Assembly: GCA_000611775.1 (NCBI GenBank)
Contig: KK106982.1
Span: forward strand, 496,001 to 560,000
Direction of reading: 5' to 3'
Length of the DNA stretch: 64,000 nt
Source of the DNA: Umbilicaria muhlenbergii
Taxonomy: Eukaryota; Ascomycota; Lecanoromycetes; Umbilicariales; Umbilicariaceae
Shown here: one piece after another, positions 22,138 to 31,880 of the stretch
Position numbering within the stretch: the stretch's first letter is position 1
Layout of the letters: the number at the start of each line of letters is the position of its first letter
Notes under the pieces: model-generated
Database searches by the model: none
What the model was told of the DNA's origin: nothing
What the model saw: the letters and a program-made list of their open reading frames with translations, nothing else
Translations under genes and position numbers: made by a program

Positions 22138-22260
22138 GGTCCATTAGTGTAGCGGTCATCACGTCGGATTCTGACGTTTCGATAATTGATATCTCCATTC
22201 AATGGAGAATCGATAAAGAAATGACCTTCCGGATACCTCAGTTCGATTCTGGGATGGACC
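22138..22260 (+). tRNA. tRNA-Gln(CUG) with a 52-nt intron
   Basis: Exon 1 is 22138-22174, exon 2 is 22227-22260. The acceptor stem GGTCCAT pairs fully with ATGGACC. The D-arm region GTGTAGCGGTCATCAC has the A-box form. Anticodon stem TCGGA pairs with TCCGG (one G-U), loop TTCTGAT, anticodon CTG. T-arm is CTCAG-TTCGATT-CTGGG. The intron lies after position 37, the canonical place, and contains a hairpin (TCTCCATT/AATGGAGA). A T-run terminator follows. This looks like a functional Pol III gene. Confidence 0.93.
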
Positions 22261-22624
22261 TTTGCGATTCCTTAATTTTTTCCGTTTTTTCGCATTCATG
22301 ATAAATTGAGTGAATAAATCAATGGTAAAGATATCTAAGCGTCTATATCGAAGTAGATACAGCATGCGATGGTGCAGACTGCAAACTCTGCACGCTATAG
22401 AGGCACTGAAGTCTAATTGAAACTATTATACAAGGTCACTCTTGAGAAATGGGAAAACATCACAACGAGCATCACTTGTAACCATTATCATTGACCTAAG
22501 AACATTGTTTATATAAACTAACTTAAGTATATAGCTATATTAGTGCGGTAGCACCCACTGGTAGTAGTTAAGCAACCCTTATGTTTGAAGAATTCACGCA
22601 AGAAATCCATCTCCCGTATGTGTT
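22261..22624. other. AT-rich intergenic region with a cloverleaf-like inverted repeat
   Basis: 364 bp, AT-rich, between the tRNA and the 3' end of the proline-rich gene. At about 22340-22404 the sequence can fold as a branched structure: outer arms GCGTCTATA / TATAGAGGC (one mismatch), inner hairpins TATC/GATA and GTGCAGA-(8 nt)-TCTGCAC. The last loop reads CTGCAAAC, like a tRNA-Cys anticodon loop with one extra base, but there is no T arm or D arm. It may be tRNA debris or coincidence. Confidence 0.35.
22276..22290 (+). terminator. Pol III terminator of tRNA-Gln
   Basis: Two runs of six T (22276-22281 and 22285-22290), 15-29 nt after the tRNA end. Confidence 0.8.
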
Positions 22625-24478
22625 TCACCGATAAAGATATAGATCCTCATCAACTCTTAAGCAACTACTGGGTGGTCGTCCAAGGAATCGCTTTAACCTG
22701 AGGGATTCTGTGGACTGCTTTCTTGCAGACGATGCATACTGTTCGCGATGCATACTGTTCGCGATGCATACTGTTCGCGATGCATACTGTTCGCGATGCA
22801 TACTGTTCGCGATGCATACTGTTCGCATTGCAAAGTACTGAGGCTTCTGGTGTGTCGACCACTGCGCGTTCTCGTTAACACCACTGGGCTCTCCGCAATC
22901 CTTACATTTGGTTTCCATCGTCCTAGGCAGTCCATCTCCATCCACTAGTACCCGACGCCAACTCTGTATCGCACTCGGAGGTCTATCTCTTTGAGGTGGG
23001 AGGGCCCTCAGCAAAACCTCTTCCTTTCCTGCCAGCCATTGAGTCGCTTTGTCCCGAGGGACGAGCCATTTCAATCCCTCCCCGCACACGATCGAGTTGC
23101 AATTTCGAATGCTGCGGGCGACGTACCAGTCAGGGTGCTTCGTCCAGTACCGTACGAACGGGTCCTCCCCGAAGGGCCGCCCGCACTTGATGCACTCAAC
23201 CGGGATGGAGCGGTCCGGGACGTGGTACGTCATACGATTGACGCCAGTTGTAGGGGGTTCGCGGGGGAGCCGGCGGGTGTAGCTCATAAGGTCGTGGATC
23301 ATGCCGCAGATGCCAGTGTCAAAATCCTTGGGGTCCCCCAGCGCTATCACTTCCCGCCATACTCTCTCCACCCCTTCCGCATCCGAGATCTCATGCACCA
23401 GCTGCAGCCAGCTAACAACTCGTGGGGGAAAGTGGAGGAAGAGGTACTCGAATCCTGCCTGTTCCAGCAAACGATATTCGAGCATGAGGCCATAAGGCTT
23501 TGGCCCGCCGATGATGTTTCGCCTTGAATTGCCCATGGCTGGCAGGATCTCAGACTCAGTTTCAAGATTCAAGACCTCTCGGGTCTTGCCGTGTTGAGGC
23601 GGCATACGGGGCGGGGGCGGGGTCGGGGCCGAGCTATGGGACAGGGCCGAGATAGCAGACGGGGCAGGTGATGGGCCAGGTGGCGCGATGGGCGGGGTCG
23701 GGGCTGAGCTATGGGACAGGGCCGTAATAGCAGATGGGGCAGGTGATGGGCCAGGTGGCGCGGTGGGCGACGGCATGGGTGAGGGAGAAGGAGAAGGCGA
23801 CGGCATAGGTGACGGCGTAGGCGACGGGATGGTGGACGGCGTCGGTGGCAGCATGGGCGTCAAGGTAGGTGGCGCGGTAGGTGGCGCGATAGCCGGCGGG
23901 GCAAAGGTAGGGCGGCGGGGCTTGGAAGCTTGTGGAGTAGAGGGCGTGTTGGTGGGGACGTTCTTGGAGGAGCTGCTCGCTGTTTTCTCCCCAATCTTAC
24001 TCACGTTCTCAGTCTCGCAGGAGCTATCATACGGCCTCGTATACTCCTTCACCCGCGATCGAAAGAAGTCCGTCTTGACGTCTGTGAACGTCATCTCCGC
24101 CGCAGCATTCAGCTTCAAGTCCTGCAACTTCGCTGATTCGAGCCCCCAGTCGTAGAAGAATCTTTCGGGGTGGACGGCGAAGACGAGTATCCTGATGAGC
24201 CGACGGCCGGCAGAGGTAAAAGGCCGATCGTACAGCAGGCTCAACGAGACATCGACATACGGGCCCCAGAGCGCCAGCGTAAATAGCCGGCCTTTCGTGG
24301 CAGCTTCCTCGCGAAGCCGGTTGGGTTTCTCATATACGATCTGAACCTTCGCGGCCATGTGGTCTCTCAATGCCGCTGACCACAGAAGGTGCTGGTCATG
24401 AAGCTCCTGAGGATAGCTGGAAGGGCCCCGTTTCACGCCGCTCTTTGGTCTCTTCTCCCTCTGGCAGAAGGCATCAAA
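22625..24478 (-). CDS. Proline-rich uncharacterised protein, downstream part of a gene split by TAG
   Basis: A 617-codon open frame directly after the TAG at 24481-24479, in the same frame as the zinc-finger part (next entry); the first ATG inside it is at 24358. I do not recognise the family. Visible parts: an N-terminal conserved-looking region (LWSAALRDHMAAKVQIVYE, LALWGPYVDVSLSLLYD); a Pro/Ser/Thr-rich spacer with tandem repeats; then a globular region with FLHFPPRVVSWLQLVHEI, a CIKCGRPFGEDPF cysteine pair, NCNSIVCGEG and CKDCGEPSG. These spaced CxxC pairs could bind zinc. The 3' end has been overrun by a 16-bp minisatellite, so the last about 60 residues are probably not native. A decayed copy lies at 30700-31205. 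Whether the gene is still expressed as one protein is unknown. Confidence 0.5.
   Translation of the reverse strand, partial: FDAFCQREKRPKSGVKRGPSSYPQELHDQHLLWSAALRDHMAAKVQIVYEKPNRLREEAATKGRLFTLALWGPYVDVSLSLLYDRPFTSAGRRLIRILVFAVHPERFFYDWGLESAKLQDLKLNAAAEMTFTDVKTDFFRSRVKEYTRPYDSSCETENVSKIGEKTASSSSKNVPTNTPSTPQASKPRRPTFAPPAIAPPTAPPTLTPMLPPTPSTIPSPTPSPMPSPSPSPSPMPSPTAPPGPSPAPSAITALSHSSAPTPPIAPPGPSPAPSAISALSHSSAPTPPPPRMPPQHGKTREVLNLETESEILPAMGNSRRNIIGGPKPYGLMLEYRLLEQAGFEYLFLHFPPRVVSWLQLVHEISDAEGVERVWREVIALGDPKDFDTGICGMIHDLMSYTRRLPREPPTTGVNRMTYHVPDRSIPVECIKCGRPFGEDPFVRYWTKHPDWYVARSIRNCNSIVCGEGLKWLVPRDKATQWLAGKEEVLLRALPPQRDRPPSAIQSWRRVLVDGDGLPRTMETKCKDCGEPSGVNENAQWSTHQKPQYFAMRTVCIANSMHREQYASRTVCIANSMHREQYASSARKQSTESLRLKRFLGRPPSSCLRVDEDLYLYR
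22731..22826. repeat. 16-bp minisatellite, six copies, cycling all reading frames
   Basis: Six perfect copies of GATGCATACTGTTCGC. Since 16 is not a multiple of 3, each frame passes through all three phases every 48 bp, and on the minus strand all three frames stay open with the same 16-residue peptide period (contains MHREQYAS and TVCIAN). The array lies inside the 3' part of the proline-rich ORF. The unit contains the palindromes TTCGCGAA (across the join) and ATGCAT. Confidence 0.95.
23612..23765. repeat. 77-bp tandem duplication coding for Pro/Ser-rich repeats
   Basis: Two adjacent copies of about 77 bp, nearly identical (a few transitions), each giving PSPAPSAI-(T/S)-ALSHSSAPTPP on the minus strand. 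Shorter GGCGACGG/GGTGGCGCG repeats continue to about 23900 and code for the Pro-Ser-Pro spacer. The unit length is approximate, since the edges are blurred by the shorter repeats. Confidence 0.75.
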
Positions 24479-25315
24479 CTAGAAGCTGTTGGTCGTATCG
24501 AAACCCTTGGTGAGGAGCATGCGGAGGCAGGGGTTCTTGGCGTCTGCGATCTCTCTATCTAGGAGTTGGGTGCAGATCCTTGTTGGGTAATGGAGATGCT
24601 GGGCTAAGGGGGCAGAGAGCAGACCCGATGACCTGACAAGCTCACCAGCTGGCCGTGGTGGTTCCCACATGTTTGCTTCCGTCGTCCTCCATTCAGACCA
24701 AGCTTTATGGAGTATCCAAGGTGGCTCCTTGGTATCTCGACGTTTGTCCGGTCTTCTTTGTGGCTCTTCGGGTATCTCTTCTGGTATCTCTTTCTGTATC
24801 TCTTCGTGTATCTCTTCCGGTATTTCAAACTCTTCCGTCCTTCGCTTTCGAGCTGTCGGTTTGGTGCTGCCGCACATCTCACATGCCAAGTGTAGCGGAA
24901 CGTTCTCATATGTGCATAATACGCAGCTCCATCGGGACTCGGTCTTGGGGGTCATGTAACTCATGATGTTCCCATCTACCTGGCGTAGAGGAGTTCGTGC
25001 TAAGCACCGGGTATTAGTATATTCTTGACTTGAGGTGTGAGGTGAGCTACCTAATGCATTCCTATGCGTGCCAAGTACTGACTCCTGCGTATTGATTTTT
25101 GGTTTATGCGTGTTCTTCTCTAGCTCATAGACATCGATTTCTCGTTCGTACGTATCAACCGCTCGCTCATACATATCAATCTCTGGTTCATACACTTCAT
25201 CGTGGCTCTCGAGAGCTCGCAGGTCTGCTTGAACTTCAACTGCTCTTTGTAATAACGCTCTCTCTATGCTTGTTGCTGGCATCGGCAAAGTCAGCCCGCC
25301 GAATACGTGAAACAT
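24479..25315 (-). CDS. RanBP2-type zinc-finger protein, upstream part of the split gene
   Basis: 278 aa from the ATG at 25315 to a TAG at 24481-24479. The open frame extends upstream without ATG, so this start is the best visible one. Domains: a heptad-like charged region (YEPEIDMYERAVDTYEREID; repeats in DNA too); a clear RanBP2 zinc finger, WSCVLCTYENVPLHLACEMC (C-x2-C-x10-C-x2-C with W and N in place), near residues 130-150; an acidic/Lys repeat (EIHEEIQKEIPEEIPEEPQ); and a C-terminal region (WEPPRPAGELVRSSGLLSAP). The frame is continuous with the downstream part except for this single stop. The relic copy at 30.8-31.2 kb has TGG at the matching place, so the stop looks like a recent G-to-A (CpA to TpA) change of the RIP type. 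No intron with proper signals spans the stop. RanBP2 fingers bind ubiquitin or RNA. Divergently transcribed from the SNF2 gene. Confidence 0.6.
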   Translation of the reverse strand: MFHVFGGLTLPMPATSIERALLQRAVEVQADLRALESHDEVYEPEIDMYERAVDTYEREIDVYELEKNTHKPKINTQESVLGTHRNALGSSPHTSSQEYTNTRCLARTPLRQVDGNIMSYMTPKTESRWSCVLCTYENVPLHLACEMCGSTKPTARKRRTEEFEIPEEIHEEIQKEIPEEIPEEPQRRPDKRRDTKEPPWILHKAWSEWRTTEANMWEPPRPAGELVRSSGLLSAPLAQHLHYPTRICTQLLDREIADAKNPCLRMLLTKGFDTTNSF

Positions 25316-25888
25316 GATGAAGGTGCTGTTGATGTGTAAGAGACATTGCAAGACATACCTCTCGACAAATTTTCAATGGTCGGGCAAGTCAGATCCAAGA
25401 ATGGCAGGCACAACTGTTGAGGAGTCACGTGCGATGCTCTTTCAGGAAGGCACAGCTGTACTCTGACTGTCATAAGCAAGACAAGTAAAGTGATTAATCT
25501 GTCTTGTATTTCACAGAAGGAAATGGCTACTCGTTGCTTTGTTCAAGTAATAAGGTGATGTAATATCGTAGACTGTTGATGTTGAGGTGAGATCAAAATA
25601 CTGAACTGAGGGTAACTTTAACAACTCTCACCATTATGCGCTTCACATGACAGTTGATACGGAATTGTTATTTTCAGTTTTTAGCATCACTTCTCGCATC
25701 TACTTTGCATCCATATGTTCTAGTATCACGATTAGATACAGACCTACTGTACATGTTCAATTCAAGCAGAGCTGCTGCGCATCTCATCAAGCAAAGCTGC
25801 TGTACGCGTTCGACCACATCAGATACTGCTGTACGTCTCGATTGAGGCAAACTCACAAATTGTTAAGAAGACACCTCCTTTCGCTGCT
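25316..25888. other. Divergent promoter between the zinc-finger gene and the SNF2 gene
   Basis: 573 bp, AT-rich, with several direct copies of short words (GCAAAGCTGC/GCAGAGCTGC near 25766-25802). It must drive both genes of this pair. No known motif recognised. Confidence 0.4.
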
Positions 25889-28800
25889 ATGGAGACAAAG
25901 ACTGCTCCTCAAATCAAGCCGCGGCAAGGCCGTTTAGGAACGACAAATCCCTTGTCAAGGCGTGTTCTCCGATCCTCAGTACGGCAGTCAAAGCGAGTTC
26001 AACGAGAACTGAAGGATGTTTTCACCAGATCCATGGAGCTTGCGGGAAACCTGGGTTTCGCGGATACCAACACCTTTCGGACCTGGACATCCAGCGACAA
26101 GTGCCGCCCCTTCTACCAGACTTACCGAGAGCTTCGAGCCGCCGATCCAAAGTCTTACAACGGGGTTAGGAAGCCCACCCTCTTTGCGATTCTACAAAGA
26201 CATGAGGTGCAGGAGAAAGACTACCTGGGTGAAAATCCAGATACTGAAGGTTGGGAGCCTGTAGACTTCATTGCGCGTGCAATTCTTCAGATCATGGATG
26301 CCAACAAGGGGGAAGAGGGAGTACGGGCAGCTCCTGTACTAGGCCCCATACCTAATGACCTACCGAATGAGCCTTATTGGAGAGTGTGGGAGACGATCAA
26401 GTTCTTGAACAGGCAAAAAAATCGAGCCACCAAGAAAGACACAAACTCAGCAGCCAAAGTCCCCGATCATGTAACCGCATATCTCGCTTGGGCAGATGAA
26501 CCGGTGAGAGGCTCCGACGACATAGCGACTTCTGATGTAGAGATGGCGGAACATCAAGAATTCCAGGATGGGCATCTGTTTCGACCATACAAGTGGCAGA
26601 TCTATTGGAGCAACAGAGATTCCGCCCGAGACTCCGGGGATAAATCACAGTACTGGCCAGAGCAGGTTATGCCACTGATGGATCCAGAACTATGTGAATC
26701 TCCGCCCCACTTCCGCGATAAGATCGCTCAGACTTTCAACTTGATACGCCTCAATCAGAAGATTGCGTCGGTTCAAGCGAGAATTCAACCAGTAATACCT
26801 CCGAATGCATATCAGGATACTGTCAACCTTGAGGTCGCATATAGCTGGGATCAAATCTTGGACTACTGTGAGCAGGAGGAGCCGGCTAGGATCACCTGGC
26901 TTCTTGAAACCATCACAGTACCTGAAGGCATTGCAAGGTACGAGACGGATATTCCTCTTGGTGTTGATAAGTGGCTGGAAACCCGAGATGGCTTAATCCA
27001 GGAGAAAGTCCCCTACGACGGTGATGGTGGACCACTAAGTCGAAGCCAGCGTTCTCAATCTCGACCACCAAACCAAACCGAAGACTTTCTCTCCATGGGT
27101 CTTGAATACTTGCAGTCACCGGCTTCTCCTAACGTCAACAATTCCTCAAATAACCCAATCGTTGTCCCGGCGGAAGATGAGAGCAGCCCGGACGTGAATA
27201 TCAAGGATATGGTCAGAACATTTCTCAAAGATGTGGACGAGGATGAGGAGGAGACTAATCAGGAAGACGAAGACATGCCTGAACTATGGCCCGACGAGTA
27301 TGATGCAGTATGGCCACCTGGTACATCAGGCGCACCAGAAGAACGTGTACAGGATGAGCCGCTTCATTCTCATAATACAGTCATTATCTACCCTGAGGTT
27401 GACATTAATACTGAGGGTATTGATTTGAATAATCGAGATCTTGTTCGAAGGATTCAGGCTGAGTCTCTGTTGGCTCTTCGAAACGACAGAGATCTGGTTC
27501 AACCCCCAGTGAAACAGGAGATGACACTGGAGGAGCAAGAACGCATCACAGCCATTACATCTCTTGCAAACCTAACGGACGCAGCAAGTGATGTTAACAT
27601 AACTACTAAGATCGATGAGCAGAAGTTCTGGGCATTTGAGAAGATCAAGGTAAAAGCAGATGATGTCTACGATTACGGCCAGTCTTGCGAAAAGCTGGGC
27701 CTTGATCCCACAGCTCCGGCAATCCCTGGAATGGAGAACTGCGTGATGAAACCTTGGCAAGTGACCGGAACCGCTTTCCTAGGATTGAGAGAGCGCGGTG
27801 AAGATGCTCCCACGCCCCCAAGCTCTGAATCCGCGGACAAGGATTCCCAGCCAAAGCTAGGGCCACTAGGCTTTCAAAGTATCAAGACTGAGGGTGGAAT
27901 CGTCGCCTGCGATACTGGTTTAGGGAAGACACTTATGATGCTATCGCATATCCAGTATCAGTATAACATTCACGAGGCCGATCGGCCCTACAAACCCACA
28001 ATGATCATCGTACCTCCCAGCCTCATTCCAACTTGGGTTGAAACTGCGCAAAAACATTTCCCGAACCTGATTGTGCGAGTATACCATGGGTCCAATAGCA
28101 CACCGGAGGGCAAGGATCTTCGAGCAGTTCGTGTAATGGAAAATGATATTGCACTATTCGAACGTAACGATGATGGTACAGTGAACGTCACAAAGGTCTT
28201 GAAGAAGTATCAGTATTTATTCAATACAAATGATGCTAAGGCTGGGAGGACTGTCTTCATCACGACCTACAAGACGTGGGAGCAGCGAAGTCTCATATGG
28301 GGCCCGTAAGTCTAACTTCATGCTTATACAGCATACCATTACTAATCGTAGCAGGCCAATCGCGGATGAAAGAACAGGTGAGATGATGAGAAGCTTAGAG
28401 GGATCCCGATTCGCAAGAGTGTTTGGGCGTGTCATTCTCGATGAGGGTCATATGGCTAAGAATTCAGCAACAAACACCTCCTTGTCGATCAAATCGCTTG
28501 AGGCAGATTTATGCTGGATTGTCACCGCAACTCCTATGATTAACGCCAAAGAGGATCTCGTCGGTCTCCTTCGATTACTTTGGAAAGAGGAGTGGGAGAC
28601 CGGTCTTTCCCCGAGACAAAAACGGGCCATTAGTGCAGAGGGTTACGATATCTATGAGAACTGGCCAGTCGATCCACTAGACCCGAAGAGACTCCTCGCA
28701 CTAAGTCCAAAGCGGGTGATGAAGATGATGGGGAGAGACCCGGATGATCTTGAACCGCTGCGAAAGCACTTGCCGAAAATCATGGAGCTTGTTCAATTAC

Positions 28801-30313
28801 GCCGATCAATGGCAACCATTGTGAAAAACGAAGCAGGTTCGGACTTCCCCATCGCTCACGATATCAAACCATATGTCATCGAGACAGTAGAGCTTCAGCA
28901 TACCGCTGAGGAGGAAGTTGAATACCAAGCCTTCCACAAAGCTCAAGCCGGCATCTTCTTGGCAAAGAGACGTGGCTCGTCGAAAAACCAGGACAAAGGT
29001 AGGAAGTCATTCAACTTTCCCATGCAGCAATGGCGTCGTCTGTGCCATATGACGAGCTCAGTACGTCTTGAGCGTCTCTACCATCGCCGCTTCCGAGACA
29101 CCATAGGCGGTGAAGGGAAAGGAGTGGACGGGACTTTAATAAAGGAAGTTCAAGAGTGGAGGCGCCAAGGGAATGACTACCGTTTCTTTGTTGATGAGAG
29201 TATGCTCGACGCGGATCCAAAGCCAGAGACGAAGGGAGACTATCTCAAAGCTATGTGCTTTGGTAAGTTGGAAAAGATGTGTTCCTGGCCTCTCAAGACA
29301 CTTATAATCTTCCTTAGGCTCACCCAAGCTTCGATACCTCTGCGACCTAGTCCGGGAGATTGTCGTCAAACAGAATCGCAAGCTTTTGATATTCGTTGAG
29401 TGGCCATTGGTACAACTGTACCTGGAAGAGGTGTGTACCAATAGAACGTGTACTGAACCAAAGCTAATCAACGTAGTTCTTCAAAGCCTTGTATTTCCGA
29501 GTTGCAAGTCTTAATTCAGATCTGACAACGCCTCAAAAGGCGCAGATAGCGACTGTGTTCCGTGATCCCCAGAACGACAACGAGTCAAATGATAAGTCTA
29601 TTGAACTTCTATTTTGCTCTTATCGTGTCTCAGCTCTGGGCCTGAACTTGCAAGATGACTGCAACCACTGTTGCCTCTTTGAGCCGGCTATCAACACCAA
29701 TACCGAAGTCCAAGCTCACGGGCGACTTCGGCGCCTTGGGCAGAAGAAGTTCCAGTATATTTATCGGCTGTACATCATCAACTCGTTCTCGGCATATCAG
29801 GAGTACAAGCTCATGGAGAAAATGAAAGGGGAAATCTCTGGATGGGTAGGAGACAGCAGAAATGCTGTGATGCTTGATTTGATCAATGAGGCTAGCGACT
29901 TTATGCTGGATGAAGACGCTCTGGACGATCCGGACGTTTTCGCGCTTGGAGTTCAGCTAATTCACCAGCGAATGATGGGCCAGAAGACCTCTAGAGCTAC
30001 TGGCCGAGGACTTCACATCAACTACGCCGCCCTTGATGCGCACGAGCTAAGGGTTGAGGAAGATGAGAGGAAAGCACTTGAGGGTCGCTCTCTGGAACCG
30101 GAAGACGAGCCTGATGTTGAGATGAGAGATGCCGACAACATCTTGAATCCCTTAGACACTCCACCTTCCGAACCAAGAGAGGGGGAAGACAAGGAGGAGA
30201 AAGACGGGGAGGGGAAGGAACACAAGGGAAAGGATGATGAGGAGGATGATGAGGGGAAGGAGAATGAGGAGGAGGAAGATGCGGAGGAAGAGGCAGGAGA
30301 AGAAGAAGCATGA
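25889..30313 (+). CDS. Large SNF2-family helicase-like ATPase
   Basis: Four exons: 25889-28305, 28355-29262, 29318-29430 and 29477-30313; introns of 49, 55 and 46 bp, all in phase; 1424 aa. The N-terminal 600 residues have no recognised domain (acidic patch DVDEDEEETNQEDEDMPELW). The ATPase core follows: motif I DTGLGKT near residue 676, motif II LDEGH near 833, motif III TATPMIN, motif V SALGLNLQ, and motif VI QAHGRLRRLGQ near 1224. All catalytic motifs look intact, although motif II reads DEGH as in Rad5/Mot1-like lineages. The last 90 residues are a run of Glu/Asp/Lys. It resembles the many uncharacterised fungal SNF2 proteins outside the Swi2/ISWI/CHD groups; it could remodel nucleosomes or strip proteins from DNA. 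Host function unknown. Divergent partner: the RanBP2/proline-rich gene. Confidence 0.85.
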
Positions 30314-31880
30314 AGGCTTGTTCGTATGACCTCCTAGGTCAGTGCCACACTTGCTCCTTCTGAACATGTACAGAATATTGACTGCATAGTTCTCTATAGC
30401 TACTTCATCAGCTTTCCTTACAGGCTTCAATTTGTACCAATTCAGCGTTCACGTCTCAGCGGGGGTTAGGGCTCACTGCCAGAACGTGTACAGAGAATTA
30501 CTTTACTTCTCTATGAGATGGAGGAGACGCTGCTGAATGCACTCGATGTGCACAAGAGAAGACACAGATCAGTCAAGTTGCTTTTTGCTCCTAGCCGTGT
30601 TCTGTTTAATAAACAGATGACTACCTTATGCACGAGCGGTAAAAGGACCCAGAATTCCACCAGATATGTGATTTTGCAAAGTGAACAGATCAGTAGTGGC
30701 AGCTTTACTCTTGCATCAACTTTCGCAGCCATGTGGTCTCTCAATGCCGCTGAACACAGAAGGTGCTGGTCGTGAAGCTCAGTAGGATAGCTCGATGGGC
30801 CCCCTTTTACGCCACTCTTTAGTCTTTTCTCCCTTCGGTAAAGGTGTCAAACCAGAAAGCTGTTCACTGTATTCAACTCCCTGCTGGTCCGGACCGAGAG
30901 TAAACAACTTCGATCTTGCAAAGAGCAATGATCAATATGATCTTGAAATGAGGTATTGAAAGCTGCCGCTTGTGCCTTAGATCCAATTGTGTATAGGGCT
31001 GGCAGTTACCTGTCTCGACCAGGTTCCATAGGCAGTGGCATGCGGAGATGGGAATTCATGGGTTCCGAAATCTTTCCATCCAGGAGCTGGGTGTAAACCC
31101 CTGTTTGATAGTGAAGATGCTGGGCTAAGGTGGAGGAGAGCGGGTCCGATGACCTCACAAGCTCGCCGGCTGGCCGTGGTGCTCCCACATGGTTGTCTCC
31201 GTTATAGGAAGACCCATATTCTTAAGAGATAGCCAAATTGTAAGAAAAGAGAAGTATCGATCCGCTGACCAAGATCTGCCAGCCGCAGCCGCAAAGGTAT
31301 TCATCCGTCCTCGTCTATTATTGTCGGAGGGGAGCCTGGACGCTTGGCCGATAGACACGAATTTGCTTCGTTGGCAGCTGAAGAATGAATGAGCTGGTGC
31401 CGTCACATGTAGCCCATTCACCCCTGGGGGTCCGCAGGTGACGGAGTCCACATGCTCTCACCCCTCAGTGTCCGGACTTCAACGATCAGCGGTTCGAAAG
31501 CTATCGATGAGCCAGGTGGAAGGGGTGGCAGTTGTCTTTGAATGTTTGGTTTCGAAAGGTGTTGGTGTTGGTGTCGGCGATAATTAGGCTCCCCGGCAAT
31601 GTCGCTCGTCAACAGGGCGTCTCTTTGTCGCCTGGGCGTTCTTATCATAACTCGATGGCGGGCCTCATACTCTGTAGACTTGTTAAGGAAATCCGAAAGT
31701 GACGAGCTTAGGGAACCGGCTATGGGATTCTTGTGAATAAAACGGTCAGCCAGGGTGAATCACGGCGTCAAGCACTACACCCAGAGGCAATATATTCACA
31801 AGAGAGTGCCAAGTTTCTTTTCATTCCTAGCCATGTCCTGTCTAACAAGCATACAACCATTTCGATGGCGGCACAAGAAG
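30314..31880. other. Gene-poor stretch filled with decayed duplicates
   Basis: 1.57 kb after the SNF2 stop. It holds the relic of the split gene (30700-31205) and a short repeated segment, near 30551-30625 and again 31798-31858, that differs mainly by transitions (GTGTTCTGTTTAAT versus ATGTCCTGTCTAAC). Sequence 31210-31790 has no readable gene. Confidence 0.55.
30700..31205 (-). pseudogene. Decayed partial copy of the zinc-finger/proline-rich gene
   Basis: 30722-30875 aligns with 24346-24500 (for example the shared CCATGTGGTCTCTCAATGCC), and 31034-31200 aligns with about 24515-24680 (shared GAAGATGCTGGGCTAAGG-like and AGCTCGCCGGCTGGCCGTGG-like blocks). Identity is roughly 80 percent by eye, with many transitions and an insertion of about 110 bp between the blocks. 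No long open frame remains. It covers the junction between the two parts of the split gene and reads CCAGAA where the longer copy has CTAGAA, i.e. Trp rather than stop. Confidence 0.75.

Noticed and set aside
22340-22404. tRNA-Cys gene
   Set aside because: Only an anticodon-arm-like hairpin with an eight-base loop; no B box, D arm or T arm.
22665-22948. Three small ORFs with the same MHREQYAS peptide
   Set aside because: All come from one 16-bp tandem repeat read in different frames, not from separate genes.
22138-31880. Giant mobile element (Starship-like) or other transposon covering the accessory stretch
   Set aside because: No tyrosine recombinase, transposase, reverse transcriptase or terminal repeats could be recognised; the stretch may simply be a fast-evolving region.
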